Shown piece after piece: positions 15,385-23,915 of a DNA stretch of 64,000 bases. Source of the stretch: Tolypothrix sp. PCC 7712 (lineage in GTDB: Bacteria; Cyanobacteriota; Cyanobacteriia; Cyanobacteriales; Nostocaceae); assembly GCF_025860405.1 (NCBI RefSeq), contig NZ_CP063785.1, forward strand, positions 4,961,390 to 5,025,389. Reading direction: 5' to 3'. Both the position numbers and the translations under genes were made by a program. Position 1 is the stretch's first letter. Each line of letters starts with the position of its first letter. The notes beneath the pieces were generated by a model. That model did not search any database. It was given only the letters and a program-made list of their open reading frames with translations, and was not told where the DNA came from.

Positions 15385-16638
15385 TTATATATTACACTTT
15401 ACAAGTCTCGACGCAAGAGAAGAGACCCAAAAAAACCCAACCAACGCCACCCCAAACCCCCACCCCTCCCCAGGGAGGTGGGCTACTGGTGCTGTGAGGT
15501 CAAAAGTAAGGTCGTTGTAGTACATCCACTTTCCGTCCTTTCTCCAGCCAACTGAGTCAGCGAAGGCTCGCCATATTTCTTCGTTATATTCTCTGGTTCC
15601 AGCCAGACTTTGATAAATGCGCTTTTGCACAGAGAAACCAAAGCGACCGTTGCTGTATTTTACCCATAACTGGTCTATAGTACGCAGGTCTTTGCAAGGA
15701 AAGTTATCAATATGTTCAATATCAAGCCAGCCTTCCTTTTCTCTCGCCGCTACAGCTAACATAACTCGCCCTGTTTCTTCATCCGCTTTTTGCCACTCCC
15801 CTGCTGTCAGTAAGTCACGCAGTCTCGTGTAGTCCATCCCCACAGCAGATTTGAGACTGTCAACTTCCAATTTGGGATTGATTAATTCTAACCATTCCCC
15901 CACTGTCTGAGGCCGTTCTTCCACATTCAACGCCATCCCCTTGAGAATCGCTTCATTAACTCTATCGCTAATCGCTAAATTAAATTGCTGTGGCGGGTGT
16001 AAAGGTATACCAGTTTTGCGAAAATTAGCTGGTAAAGGAACTTCCGCAGTGAGCAAACTATATAAAGTTCCAGCTAAAGCATAAACATCTGTGTAAGCAC
16101 CAAAATTTCCCCGTCTTTCATACTGTTCAATGGGTGCATAACCTTCAGTTCTGGCATTAGTCATACTACCAGTTTTACCGCCTTGAAACTCACGGGTTAA
16201 CCCAAAGTCAATTAATACAGCTTCTTGTGTATCGCGTCGCAATAAAATATTGTTGGGCTTAATATCTCGATGTAAAAATCCTTTGGCGTGGACATATTCT
16301 AAAGCTTGTCCAATTTGGTTAATGTACTTTAGCGCTTCTGCTTCTGATAATTGTCCGCGTTCATCAATATATTTAGCTAAATCTTGCCCATCAATATACT
16401 CCATTACCATTCCCCAAAGTTCACCTTCTTTGATGACTTCGTTGACTTTCACAATATGGGGATGACTACATTGGGCTAAACGTAGGGCTTCGTTGACAAA
16501 TTTTACCTGTTGTGAGTCAAAGTCTGCTTTTGCTTGTTGGATGTGATTCAGGGTTTTGATGACAAATAATTTACCTGTGGTTTGTTCAATGGCGCTGTAA
16601 GTAATACCAAAACCACCGCCACCAAGGACTTTTTGCAC
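15385..16638 (-). CDS. Ser/Thr protein kinase with C-terminal GUN4 domain (start apparently damaged)
   Basis: From a GTG at 16638, 417 residues. The kinase domain (1-260) shows LGGGGFGITYSAIE, HRDIKPNNILL, DFGLTREF and GYAPIEQYE. A GUN4 domain follows at about 266-395 (MDYTRLRDLLTAGEWQKADE, then WVKYSNGRFGFSVQKRIY). GUN4 binds porphyrins and regulates magnesium chelatase. The conserved frame continues upstream (TPNQSLQNGRFI) to an ATG at 16686, but a TGA interrupts it at codon 4 (16677-16675), where family members I recall have Trp. The GTG start would lack the first kinase strand. It may be a recent nonsense mutation or a sequencing error. Confidence 0.8.
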   Translation of the reverse strand: MQKVLGGGGFGITYSAIEQTTGKLFVIKTLNHIQQAKADFDSQQVKFVNEALRLAQCSHPHIVKVNEVIKEGELWGMVMEYIDGQDLAKYIDERGQLSEAEALKYINQIGQALEYVHAKGFLHRDIKPNNILLRRDTQEAVLIDFGLTREFQGGKTGSMTNARTEGYAPIEQYERRGNFGAYTDVYALAGTLYSLLTAEVPLPANFRKTGIPLHPPQQFNLAISDRVNEAILKGMALNVEERPQTVGEWLELINPKLEVDSLKSAVGMDYTRLRDLLTAGEWQKADEETGRVMLAVAAREKEGWLDIEHIDNFPCKDLRTIDQLWVKYSNGRFGFSVQKRIYQSLAGTREYNEEIWRAFADSVGWRKDGKWMYYNDLTFDLTAPVAHLPGEGWGFGVALVGFFWVSSLASRLVKCNI

Positions 16639-16886
16639 AATAAAGCGTCCGTTTTGCAGTGATTGATTGGGTGTTCAAAATTGCATAGGTGGATTTGGTA
16701 CGGTTTAGGGCTGTTTTTTACGTGGTATTGTAGCGTTATTCTATTATGCGTGGAATAGCTGATTTTAAGTATATTGATATAAGGCTGAGATTCTAAATCG
16801 ATACCTGTGGTAGCGTTGCATATTTACAGGATGATTTGTCTAACGCAGAGATGTAGGGAGAATCATTTACTCAACGCTGTGGCGAA

Positions 16887-17128
16887 GGTGCGTTACGGCA
16901 AAATCTATATTTACGTGGGGTTGCAAAGATTCTCGCTGCCGTAACACACCCTACGTTTATCATAATTTGGGGGAGCGATCGCACTTTATATTGATGGTAT
17001 AACGCTTTTTTTGAGATATTTTAGCAGGTGCGTTACGGCAGAACCTAGATATACGTGGGGTTGCAAAGATTTTCGCTGCCGTAACACACCCTACGTTTAT
17101 CACAATATGGGGGAGCGATCGCACTTTA
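16887..17128. repeat. Two tandem copies of a 102-bp repeat, 140 bp apart
   Basis: 16887-16988 and 17027-17128 are about 93 percent alike. Each begins GGTGCGTTACGGCA, contains CGCTGCCGTAACACACCCTA and ends GGAGCGATCGCACTTTA. They belong to the same broad palindrome group as 14755-14848. No gene overlaps them. Confidence 0.85.
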
Positions 17129-17150
17129 AAAAGCAGCTTTGGTTACCAAC

Positions 17151-17390
17151 GAGCGCTCATCCATAGAGAACATCGGTTCCTTCATAACCAACGTGATCGG
17201 GTTGTCTATCAATGAGCGCTCATCCATAGAGAACATCGGTTCCTTCATGACCAACGTGATCGGGTTGTCTATCAATGAGCGCTCATCCATAGAGAACATT
17301 GGTTCCTTCATGACCAACGTGATCGGGTTGTCTATCAATGAGCGCTCCTTCGTTGAGAAGGAGCGCTCATTTGTGACGAACGAGATTTAT
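17151..17390. repeat. Minisatellite: 63-bp unit built from 21-bp repeats
   Basis: Three near-identical 63-bp units start at 17151, 17214 and 17277, each beginning GAGCGCTCATCCATAG, followed by about 50 bp of diverged 21-bp units. In one forward frame each 21 bp encodes a heptapeptide like ERSFVTN, and each 63-bp unit is three diverged heptads. Both strands are open across it (162 and 70 codons), but neither frame has a ribosome binding site or a recognisable protein, so I treat it as repeat DNA. Confidence 0.85.
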
Positions 17391-17440
17391 CTGGTTTTGT
17401 GTTTGTTGATTTTTACAGGAGATTTGAAGCCAACGGTGCA

Positions 17441-17471
17441 GATCCCCGACTTCTCCAAGAAGTCGGGGATC
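17441..17471. repeat. Hairpin GATCCCCGACTTC...GAAGTCGGGGATC just after bioF
   Basis: A perfect 13-bp stem with a 5-base loop, 4 bases beyond the bioF stop. It may act as a terminator or mRNA-stabilising hairpin for the spp-ruvA-bioF run, although it lacks a T-run. The same type of hairpin occurs at 20191-20223, so it is a dispersed repeat. Confidence 0.75.
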
Positions 17472-17474
17472 TCA

Positions 17475-18656
17475 TTACCCCTCGTTACGAATTACAAATT
17501 CTCCCAATGCTGCTACCAGCTTATCAATATGCGTTGCTTGATGGGTTGCCATTGCAGATATGCGAATGCGGCTGGTGGGGACGGTGGGGGGACGAATGGC
17601 TGGGGCAAAAATCCCCGCCTCTTGTAAAGACTTACCTACTGCTAATGCGGCTGTGGCGCTGGGCAATTGAAAACATAATATAGGTGATGCTGAAGGTAGT
17701 AATTTTAATTCAGCTACCTGTTGTTGCATTAACTTTTTTAAATAATCGACATTCGCCCATAATTGGGTGCGGCGTTGTGGTTCTTGCTGTACTATCTCAA
17801 TGGCGGTTAAGGCGGCGGCTGTGTCTGCGGGTGAAAGGGCTGTGGTGTAAATCCAAGTGGGGGCGCGATTGCGTAGAAAGTCAATTAAGGTGGCACTGCC
17901 GGCGACATATCCGCCTAAACTACCTAAAGCTTTACTCAATGTGCCAATTTGGATTAATTGCTTACCTGTACAACCAAAGTGTTCTACACACCCTGCGCCA
18001 GTTTTACCTAGTACGCCAGTGGCGTGGGCTTCATCCACTAGCAGCATACAGCTAAATTCATCAGCTAAATCTAATAGTTCTGGCAAAGGACATAAATCAC
18101 CATCCATACTAAAAACGCTATCGGTGAGGATTAAACAGCGTCGGTAATTTTGTCTATTTTCAATTAACTGATTTTTTAAAGCTGTGATATCACAGTGGGG
18201 ATATTCAATTACTACCGCACCACTGAGGATTGCGCCATTTTTCAGGCTGGAATGATTGTACTGGTCTGAGAGAATTAAATCGCGCTTACCTACCAAAGCT
18301 GCGATCGCACCTAAATTGGCTAAATAGCCGGAACTAAATACTATAGCATCTTCTGTTTGTTTTAAAGATGCGATCGCACTTTCTAATTGTCTATGTAATT
18401 CTCGATGTCCACTAAGTAGTCGAGAACCTGTGCTTCCTGTGCCAAATTCTTGAGTAGCTACAACCCCGGCTTCAATTAAGCGCCGATCCCCGGCTAATCC
18501 TAAATAGTCATTGCTGGCAAAATTAATTACTTCTCGCCCCCCTAGTAACACAGTAGCACCGGGAGTTCCATTGATTGTTTGTACTGAGCGATACCAATCG
18601 GCCTTACGAATTGTTGTTAAAGACTGCTCTAGCCAAGCATAAGGATCTGTCACCAT
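17475..18656 (-). CDS. bioF: 8-amino-7-oxononanoate synthase-type PLP enzyme
   Basis: About 393 residues of the alpha-oxoamine synthase family (class II aminotransferase fold). Signature segments are NFASNDYLGLAGDRRL near the N-terminus, FSSGYLANLGAI, LLVDEAHATGVLGKTGAG and the PLP-lysine motif GTLSKALGSLGGY. BioF condenses pimeloyl-ACP/CoA with alanine in biotin synthesis. The close relative Kbl is less likely given the VLGGREVINF N-terminus. The start is GTG at 18665 or, more likely, ATG at 18656. It follows ruvA by about 23 bases on the same strand, so it is probably co-transcribed with spp and ruvA; the three have no shared pathway. Confidence 0.9.
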   Translation of the reverse strand: MVTDPYAWLEQSLTTIRKADWYRSVQTINGTPGATVLLGGREVINFASNDYLGLAGDRRLIEAGVVATQEFGTGSTGSRLLSGHRELHRQLESAIASLKQTEDAIVFSSGYLANLGAIAALVGKRDLILSDQYNHSSLKNGAILSGAVVIEYPHCDITALKNQLIENRQNYRRCLILTDSVFSMDGDLCPLPELLDLADEFSCMLLVDEAHATGVLGKTGAGCVEHFGCTGKQLIQIGTLSKALGSLGGYVAGSATLIDFLRNRAPTWIYTTALSPADTAAALTAIEIVQQEPQRRTQLWANVDYLKKLMQQQVAELKLLPSASPILCFQLPSATAALAVGKSLQEAGIFAPAIRPPTVPTSRIRISAMATHQATHIDKLVAALGEFVIRNEG

Positions 18657-18679
18657 ATTTAACACTCAGTACTTACAAT

Positions 18680-19315
18680 TTAGCACTCAGCTTGACTGCT
18701 CAGATGTGCGATCGCTTGTTTAATCCAGTCTTCCACATAAGCGTCTTTGGGCAGTCCAATGTCTTCGCTAACGACGTGCAAAGCGTGGCTGACTTCGTGG
18801 GGGGTATAGCCCAAAGCAAAGAGAGTCATTTGCACTTCTTCGAGAATACCTGGTGCTGGCCCGCCTGTGGCGACGAAGAAACCCGCTGATTTACGCCATT
18901 CGATTAGTTTGCTTTTCAGTTCTAAACAAATGCGTTCAGCGGTTTTCTTGCCAACACCAGGGGCTTGAATGAGAATTTGGATATTCGCAGCGATAATTGC
19001 TTGGACTAAATCGGGTAGTTCCAAGGTGTCTAATAAAGTAATCGCTAACGCTGCACCAATCCCACTGACGCTTTGCAAGTGGCGGAATAAGTCTCGTTCT
19101 GCTGGGGAAGCAAAGCCATACAACAAGGGTACTTCTTCCCGGACTTGGTAGTGGGTAAAGATTTGCACCATTCCTCCCGACTCCGGCAAAGACTTAGTCA
19201 GCCGTTGGGGAATTTGCAAATCATACCCGATGTTATTCACCTCAAGGGTCAGAATAACGCGATTATTACCAATTGTTTGAACACCAGCTACGATACCTTT
19301 GAGATAACTAATCAT
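18680..19315 (-). CDS. ruvA: Holliday junction branch-migration protein RuvA
   Basis: 211 residues from ATG at 19315 (MISYLKGIVAG). An N-terminal OB fold, then two helix-hairpin-helix motifs (VSGIGAALAITLLD and APGVGKKTAERICLELK), a linker and the C-terminal RuvB-binding domain (ALGYTPHEVSHALH). RuvA tetramers bind four-way junctions and load RuvB. The frame runs 16 codons further upstream, into spp, but the family start is at 19315. The ATG overlaps the spp stop as ATGA, so translation is probably coupled. Confidence 0.95.
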   Translation of the reverse strand: MISYLKGIVAGVQTIGNNRVILTLEVNNIGYDLQIPQRLTKSLPESGGMVQIFTHYQVREEVPLLYGFASPAERDLFRHLQSVSGIGAALAITLLDTLELPDLVQAIIAANIQILIQAPGVGKKTAERICLELKSKLIEWRKSAGFFVATGGPAPGILEEVQMTLFALGYTPHEVSHALHVVSEDIGLPKDAYVEDWIKQAIAHLSSQAEC

Positions 19316-20061
19316 TCTAAAAATCCAAAATATTTTAGTCCTTCCAGAATGCCACCTGCACAAAAATTTTGTGCGAGGTAACGGTAATTAGCGGGATACT
19401 GATTGTGCCACTGAAGTAACTCAGGGCGGGCATTCCCGACGATAATCCCCCGTTCGTTGCCTACAGCGAATAAAGCAATATCATTACCTGAATCACCACA
19501 GACAACAGTTTGTTCGGCTGCAAATTTCCACTTTTGACGTAAAAATTGCATTGCCTGACCTTTATCGCTGGTTAGGGGAACAATGTCAAGATCAATTCCA
19601 CTGCTGTAGATTAACTTTATCTGTAAATTATGTTTTTGCAACTGTAGCTCAAGTTGCGATAAAATACCAGGTGCTACTGCTTGTTCTAAGAAAAAGCTGA
19701 CTTTAAAGGGACGCTGTTCGGAATCTGGTTGCAAAATTAACTCAGGATATTTTTCAGTTACCGATAATACTACATTGCGCTCCCAATTCTGCGAAAGAAT
19801 TTCTGACCAACCAGCATCAGGGTTATCACTACCATCGAGGTAAATTTCTGTACCCACAGAAAGGACGAGGGCATCTGGTGGCATTAAGTTTTTTTCAATT
19901 TGCAATTCTCGGTATAATTTTGGCGATCGCCCTGTAGCATAGACAATTTTAGTACCGTAGGCTTGGCGATGTTGCTCTAAGCGATCGCTTAATTCTACAA
20001 GTGCCTCGTCATTGCCGACAAAGGTATGGTCTAAATCAGTTACAAATAAAAAACTAGTCAC
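19312..20061 (-). CDS. spp: Sucrose-phosphate phosphatase
   Basis: A HAD-superfamily phosphatase of 249 residues with FLFVTDLDHTFVGND (nucleophile Asp in DLDHT) at the N-terminus, YATGRSPKLYREL (motif II region), the cap domain, and VVCGDSGNDIALF (motif IV). It dephosphorylates sucrose-6F-phosphate, the last step of sucrose synthesis, used by cyanobacteria as osmolyte and for transport to heterocysts. The frame extends to 20094, but GTG at 20061 has AAGGAG five bases upstream and gives the family length. The stop overlaps the ruvA start. Confidence 0.9.
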   Translation of the reverse strand: MTSFLFVTDLDHTFVGNDEALVELSDRLEQHRQAYGTKIVYATGRSPKLYRELQIEKNLMPPDALVLSVGTEIYLDGSDNPDAGWSEILSQNWERNVVLSVTEKYPELILQPDSEQRPFKVSFFLEQAVAPGILSQLELQLQKHNLQIKLIYSSGIDLDIVPLTSDKGQAMQFLRQKWKFAAEQTVVCGDSGNDIALFAVGNERGIIVGNARPELLQWHNQYPANYRYLAQNFCAGGILEGLKYFGFLE

Positions 20062-20190
20062 AGCAACTCCTTGAGTGAGATTTTCCACCAACAACTAAGC
20101 TAAAACATAAGGGACTGTGAAGAAAAAAAATATCTATCGTTTTCCGTACTTTTGGCGCTGATGTGGGATGCGTTACTTCCACGCCAAATT

Positions 20191-20223
20191 AGATCCCCGA
20201 CTTTTTGCAAAAGTCGGGGATCT
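20191..20223. repeat. Hairpin AGATCCCCGACTT...AAGTCGGGGATCT
   Basis: A perfect 13-bp stem, second copy of the dispersed hairpin seen at 17441-17471. It lies upstream of spp and is not clearly tied to a gene end. Confidence 0.8.
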
Positions 20224-20329
20224 GGGCCAAGGCGCAATACACTTGGGTTAAGCTCATTAGCCATTGATTTGTCATACCAATTTGAAAAAAGAATGCGACA
20301 GATAGTAGGGGCAAGGCATTGCCCAGTGG

Positions 20330-20513
20330 TGTTAACTTCACGTGAAACCCGCTTTGTAGCTAGGTTTTCGCCCTCACCCCCAACCCCTCTCCCGGCGGGA
20401 GAGGGGAGCAAGAGATTTAATTCCCCTTCTCCCCCAGGAGAAGGGGTTAGGGGATGAGGGCGCGAGGTATTTGTACAACGCCCGCCCTATATAGCTTTTA
20501 GCTTAAGTTGACA
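20330..20513 (+). mobile_element. Family D repeat, 184 bp
   Basis: The ends are TGTTAACTTCA (mutated) and TTAAGTTGACA. The interior holds CGCCCTCACCCCCAACCCC, a CCCGGCGGGAG palindrome and GGGGTTAGGGGATGAGGGCG. Other copies: 22997-23145 (truncated), 25725-26033 (with nested insertion), 26050-26220 (truncated), 40801-40983. All are in the same orientation. Short open frames across these copies are artefacts. Confidence 0.85.
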
Positions 20514-20721
20514 CAGGTGGGCTCGCAAACATTATTTGAATTGGCATCACTTATTAAAGAAGCCAGAAGAATTGGGGGATTCTCCCCCAAACCCCCGATT
20601 GGGTGACGGTTGCGTCCCCCAAACCCCCTCCAAAATTATTGTTCGGTTTTTTGTTGAGTAACTAGTTTTTTGGTTTTGTGATCAATTAATTTTCTTAACT
20701 GAACTGTATTTGCTTATATTC
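20514..20721. other. Intergenic, CCCCC-rich repeats
   Basis: It contains GGGGGATTCTCCCCC and CCCCCAAACCCCC motifs around 20575-20632, typical simple intergenic repeats. No gene was seen. Confidence 0.5.
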
Positions 20722-20983
20722 AGGACTTACGCAAGCAAAATTTGTCATTGCGACCGTAACGAAGTGTAGGGAAGCAATCCCAGAATATCAGGCAATACTG
20801 CTCGGTTAAGGATTTTCAACTCGGAATTTGGTTTGGGGAAAAGGTGAAAGGGTAAGGGTTAAAGGTTTTTTCTTGCCCCTTTTCCCCTTCCCCTTTTCCC
20901 CTTAACCGACAAGTATTGGAATATCAGGCGATTACGTCGCTTTGCTCGTAATGACATAATTACGTGACTTTTGCGTAAGTCCT
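20722..20983 (+). mobile_element. Family B repeat, 126 bp, interrupted by a family C element
   Basis: The ends AGGACTTACGCAA and TTGCGTAAGTCCT are perfect inverted repeats. Subtracting the nested 126-bp element and one copy of its 10-bp duplication leaves 126 bp, the same length as the uninterrupted copy at 34566-34691, with matching sequence on both sides. Confidence 0.9.
20793..20918 (+). mobile_element. Family C repeat, 126 bp, inserted in family B
   Basis: The ends CAATACTGCTCGGTTAAGG and CCTTAACCGACAAGTATTG are inverted repeats (17 of 19). GAATATCAGG lies directly on both sides (20783-20792 and 20919-20928), a 10-bp target duplication. Confidence 0.9.
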
Positions 20984-20987
20984 AATA

Positions 20988-21158
20988 AGTAACCACGCAA
21001 AATTAATTACAGTCATTGCGAGCGCAGCGTAAAGCCTTCGGCATAGCTTCGCTTAACGCGTAGCGTCTCGAAGAGAAGCAATCTCAACCCTTGCGATTGC
21101 TTCATTCCGCTCCGCTCCATTCGCAATGACATTTTGTAATTAATTTTGTTTAACTACT
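20988..21158 (+). mobile_element. Family A repeat, 171-bp variant
   Basis: The same ends as the 125-bp copies and flanked by TA on both sides (20986-20987 and 21159-21160). A 46-bp extra segment, including GCCTTCGGCATAGCTTCGC, sits near the middle. It lies three bases beyond the end of the family B element, making a cluster of three mobile repeats. Confidence 0.9.
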
Positions 21159-21186
21159 TATTGATCAAAATTGAGCGCAGAGACTA

Positions 21187-22698
21187 TTATCCCAAAAACA
21201 ACTTGTAGGCGGGGTTCTTGTTTTCATCCCAATACTGGTAACCAAGGGTATCCAAAAATGCTTGCCACTCTGCCATCTCTTGCGGTGGAACTTGGATACC
21301 GACAACAATTTTTCCGTAGTCTGCTCCATTATTGCGGTAGTGGAACATACTAATATTCCAGTTAGGACTCATGGAACCGACGAATTTCATTAACGCCCCT
21401 GGGCGTTCGGGGAACTCAAAGCGGTAGAGTAATTCATGTTCTGCTAGGGGTGAATGTCCGCCTACCATGTGGCGTAGATGCAGTTTTGTCAGTTCGTCGT
21501 CGGTGAGGTCGAGGGTTTGAAAACCGCAACTCTCAATAGTTTCTCGCATCTTCACCGCATCGGCACGGTTTTGAACTTGCAAGCCGACAAAAATATGTGC
21601 TTCTTGGGCGCTGGCAATGCGATAGTTAAACTCAGTTAAATTACGATTGCCGATACATTCACAAAATTTCCGCAGACTTCCCTGTTCTTCGGGGATGGTG
21701 ACTGCAAAAATAGCTTCGCGACGTTCCCCCAGTTCGGCGCGTTCCGCGACAAAGCGCAAACGGTCGAAGTTCATGTTCGCACCGCAAGCCACAGCAACTA
21801 AAGTTTGTCCTTCGATTTGTTCTCGTTCCGCGTAGGCTTTAGCAGCTGCGATCGCCAATGCTCCCGCTGGTTCTAAAATGGAACGGGTATCTTCAAATAC
21901 ATCTTTAATCGCCGCGCAGGTATCATCGGTATCTACCAAGATGATTTCATCTACATATTGCTGACACAGGTGAAAGGTTTCTTCCCCCACTTCCCGCACT
22001 GCTACGCCATCAGCAAATAAACCCACCTGAGATAATCTCACCCGCTTTCCAGCTTTCAGCGATTGACTCATTGCATCCGCATCCACTGGTTCCACACCAA
22101 TGATTTTGATTTCTGGACGCAACCGCTTCACATAAGCCGCAATTCCCGCAATCAACCCACCACCACCAATCGCCACAAAAATTGCATGGATGGGTTGTTG
22201 ATATTGCCGTAAAATTTCCATACCAATTGTACCCTGTCCGGCTATGACATCGGGATCATCAAAGGGGTGAATGAAGGTAAGTCCCTTTTCGGCTTCTAGT
22301 TGCCGGGCATAAGCATAGGCATCATCGTAGGTATTACCATGTAATACCACGTGTCCACCTCTGGCTTTAACTGCATCCACCTTTACCTGGGGTGTGGTTA
22401 CTGGCATGACAATAATCGCTTGCGTTCCCAAGCGGCTAGCAGATAAAGCGACACCTTGGGCATGGTTGCCGGCGGATGCGGCAATCACACCTTGCTTTAA
22501 TAAATCTGATGGCAGGTTTACCATCTTGTTATAAGCGCCACGCAGCTTAAAAGAAAATACTGATTGCATATCTTCCCGCTTCAGCAATAGCTGATTATTC
22601 AGTCTGCGAGACAGATTTGGCGCATACTCTAAAGGTGTTTCCTGGGCAACATCATATACACGGGCAGTGAGAATTTGAACCAGGTAGTCACAATACAT
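21187..22698 (-). CDS. ilvA: Threonine ammonia-lyase, biosynthetic
   Basis: 503 residues. The PLP domain (about 1-325) has SFKLRGAYNKMVNL with the PLP lysine, AASAGNHAQGVALSA, AIGGGGLIAGIA (phosphate-binding glycine loop) and VACGANMNFDRLRFVAER. Two ACT-like regulatory domains follow (about 325-503: FAVTIPEEQGSLRKFCECIG and YRFEFPERPGALMKFVG), as in the feedback-regulated IlvA that converts threonine to 2-oxobutanoate for isoleucine synthesis. The ATG at 22698 is preferred over a TTG nine bases upstream. It is a single gene flanked by repeat DNA on both sides. Confidence 0.95.
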   Translation of the reverse strand: MYCDYLVQILTARVYDVAQETPLEYAPNLSRRLNNQLLLKREDMQSVFSFKLRGAYNKMVNLPSDLLKQGVIAASAGNHAQGVALSASRLGTQAIIVMPVTTPQVKVDAVKARGGHVVLHGNTYDDAYAYARQLEAEKGLTFIHPFDDPDVIAGQGTIGMEILRQYQQPIHAIFVAIGGGGLIAGIAAYVKRLRPEIKIIGVEPVDADAMSQSLKAGKRVRLSQVGLFADGVAVREVGEETFHLCQQYVDEIILVDTDDTCAAIKDVFEDTRSILEPAGALAIAAAKAYAEREQIEGQTLVAVACGANMNFDRLRFVAERAELGERREAIFAVTIPEEQGSLRKFCECIGNRNLTEFNYRIASAQEAHIFVGLQVQNRADAVKMRETIESCGFQTLDLTDDELTKLHLRHMVGGHSPLAEHELLYRFEFPERPGALMKFVGSMSPNWNISMFHYRNNGADYGKIVVGIQVPPQEMAEWQAFLDTLGYQYWDENKNPAYKLFLG

Positions 22699-22813
22699 GA
22701 GCGTCAAGGGGGTAGCAGATGCCGGATGGAGAATAATTGTACGCTAATTTTGGGGCATTGGGCATTGGGCATTGATGAGGCTTTTAGCTTTGGTGGTGAT
22801 TGAATTAGGACTT

Positions 22814-22939
22814 AGGGACTTCCAAATAAAAAAATATCCCAGTATGTATTGTGGGGTGGACATCTTGTCCGCCCAGTTTATGTGGCGGGCAAGATGCCCG
22901 CCCCACAAGATGGAATAATTTATTTCTGGGAAATCCCTT
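22814..22939. repeat. Inverted-repeat element with inner GTGGGGTGGAC palindrome
   Basis: The outer ends AGGGACTTCC and GGAAATCCCT are imperfect inverted repeats. The inner palindrome at 22849-22908 (TTGTGGGGTGGACATCTTG ... CGCCCCACAA) matches that in the element at 6327-6442. Confidence 0.65.
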
Positions 22940-22996
22940 ATGCCAATTGCAACCGAGAATGCAATTAACGCGTAGGGGCAATGCCGTGCCCCTACG

Positions 22997-23145
22997 TGTC
23001 AACTTAACCTGAAACCCGCTCTTGTGCAAGGTTTTGCCCTCACCCCCAGCCCCTCTCCCGGCGGGAGAGGGGAGCAAGAGATTTAATTCCCCTTCTCCCT
23101 GAGGGAGAAGGGGTTAGGGGATGAGGGCGAGGGTATTTGTACAGG
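22997..23145 (+). mobile_element. Family D repeat, right end missing
   Basis: It begins TGTCAACTTAACCTGAAACC and runs through GGGGATGAGGGCG to GGTATTTGTACA, where similarity stops short of the right inverted repeat. Confidence 0.75.
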
Positions 23146-23200
23146 GCATTGCCTTGCCCTCTACAATCAATATATTGATGTGTCGCAAACATTAAGGTAT

Positions 23201-23260
23201 GGGCACGGCACCAGTAAGATAATTTGGTATACCACAAGATTGTGGATGCCGTGCCCCTAC
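23201..23260 (+). repeat. REP palindrome (RAYT-associated family)
   Basis: GGGCACGGCACCAGTAAG at the left and GGATGCCGTGCCCCTAC at the right; the same family as 15204-15265 and the copies around 47637-48260. Confidence 0.9.
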
Positions 23261-23381
23261 AAAGACTTTATTTGTCGCAAACATTATTTAAATTGGTATC
23301 AGTCAGTGGAAATCAACCCAACTATGTTAAAAACATAAATCGGCTTGAAATCCTTACCAATGACAAATGACCAATGACCAT

Positions 23382-23669
23382 TTAAAGTGGTATGCAGCAA
23401 GGAACTACAATACATCCACCCTCAGCTTTGGTTTGGAGAGTTTTAGCGGCTATTTTACATGATTGAAATCGCTGGGGAGCTGTTTTGATAGCCGTCATCA
23501 AGTCTTGATTAATTAGAATGTGCTTTACGTAGTCTGAGCAAGATTCGCTTCCATATAGCAAGCGATGGGGACAGGAGAAACCTTTGCGCGGGGAAAGATG
23601 TTTTTGATATATATTCAAAGATGCGATCGCAGCCTGGGTAGCCAAAGTTTCCATCGTACTAACTGCCAT
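23382..23669 (-). CDS. yidD: YidD-like membrane protein insertion efficiency factor
   Basis: A 95-residue protein of the YidD (DUF37, haemolytic) family: an amphipathic N-terminal helix (ATQAAIASLNIYQKHLSPRKG), the Cys-containing central part (FSCPHRLLYGSESCSDYVK) and a C-terminal Cys-rich tail (KAEGGCIVVPCC). YidD assists YidC-dependent insertion of inner membrane proteins. The classical motif is C-RFxPSCSxYA; here it is CPHRLLYGSESCSDYV, a variant form found in cyanobacteria. It is not next to rnpA or yidC. Confidence 0.8.
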   Translation of the reverse strand: MAVSTMETLATQAAIASLNIYQKHLSPRKGFSCPHRLLYGSESCSDYVKHILINQDLMTAIKTAPQRFQSCKIAAKTLQTKAEGGCIVVPCCIPL

Positions 23670-23915
23670 AAAACCAGCCGAATCAGAAACTACGATTTAA
23701 TCTTGTACTTCAGTTAGCAATGATCACTCTATCAAAAGGTTTAACTTCAAAATTCCTGAGAGGCGGGGGAAAGGGTAAGGGGTAAAGGGGAAGGGTTTTA
23801 AACCTTTACCCTTTTCCCCTTACCCATTAATTGCCTCGGTGCGTTGCGCTACGCGACAACACACCCTACATTTAACTTTAGACAAAATCTCAATATTAAT
23901 TAACTCTCAAAAACA

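Larger units (their letters stand above)
22699..23381. other. Intergenic repeat cluster upstream of ilvA and downstream of yidD
   Basis: It holds, in order: GGGCATT heptamers (about 22752-22773), an inverted-repeat element at 22814-22939, a truncated family D copy at 22997-23145, and a REP palindrome at 23201-23260. Nothing looks coding. Confidence 0.65.

Noticed and set aside
17126..17627. 162-codon forward and 70-codon reverse ORFs in the minisatellite
   Set aside because: Both are generated by a 21-bp repeat unit that is free of stops; the forward one also runs into the antisense of bioF.
20100..20457. Open frames (about 100 codons each strand) in the CCCTCACCCCC region
   Set aside because: They follow the family D repeat, and the same reading recurs at other copies (22805-23077, 40687-40881).
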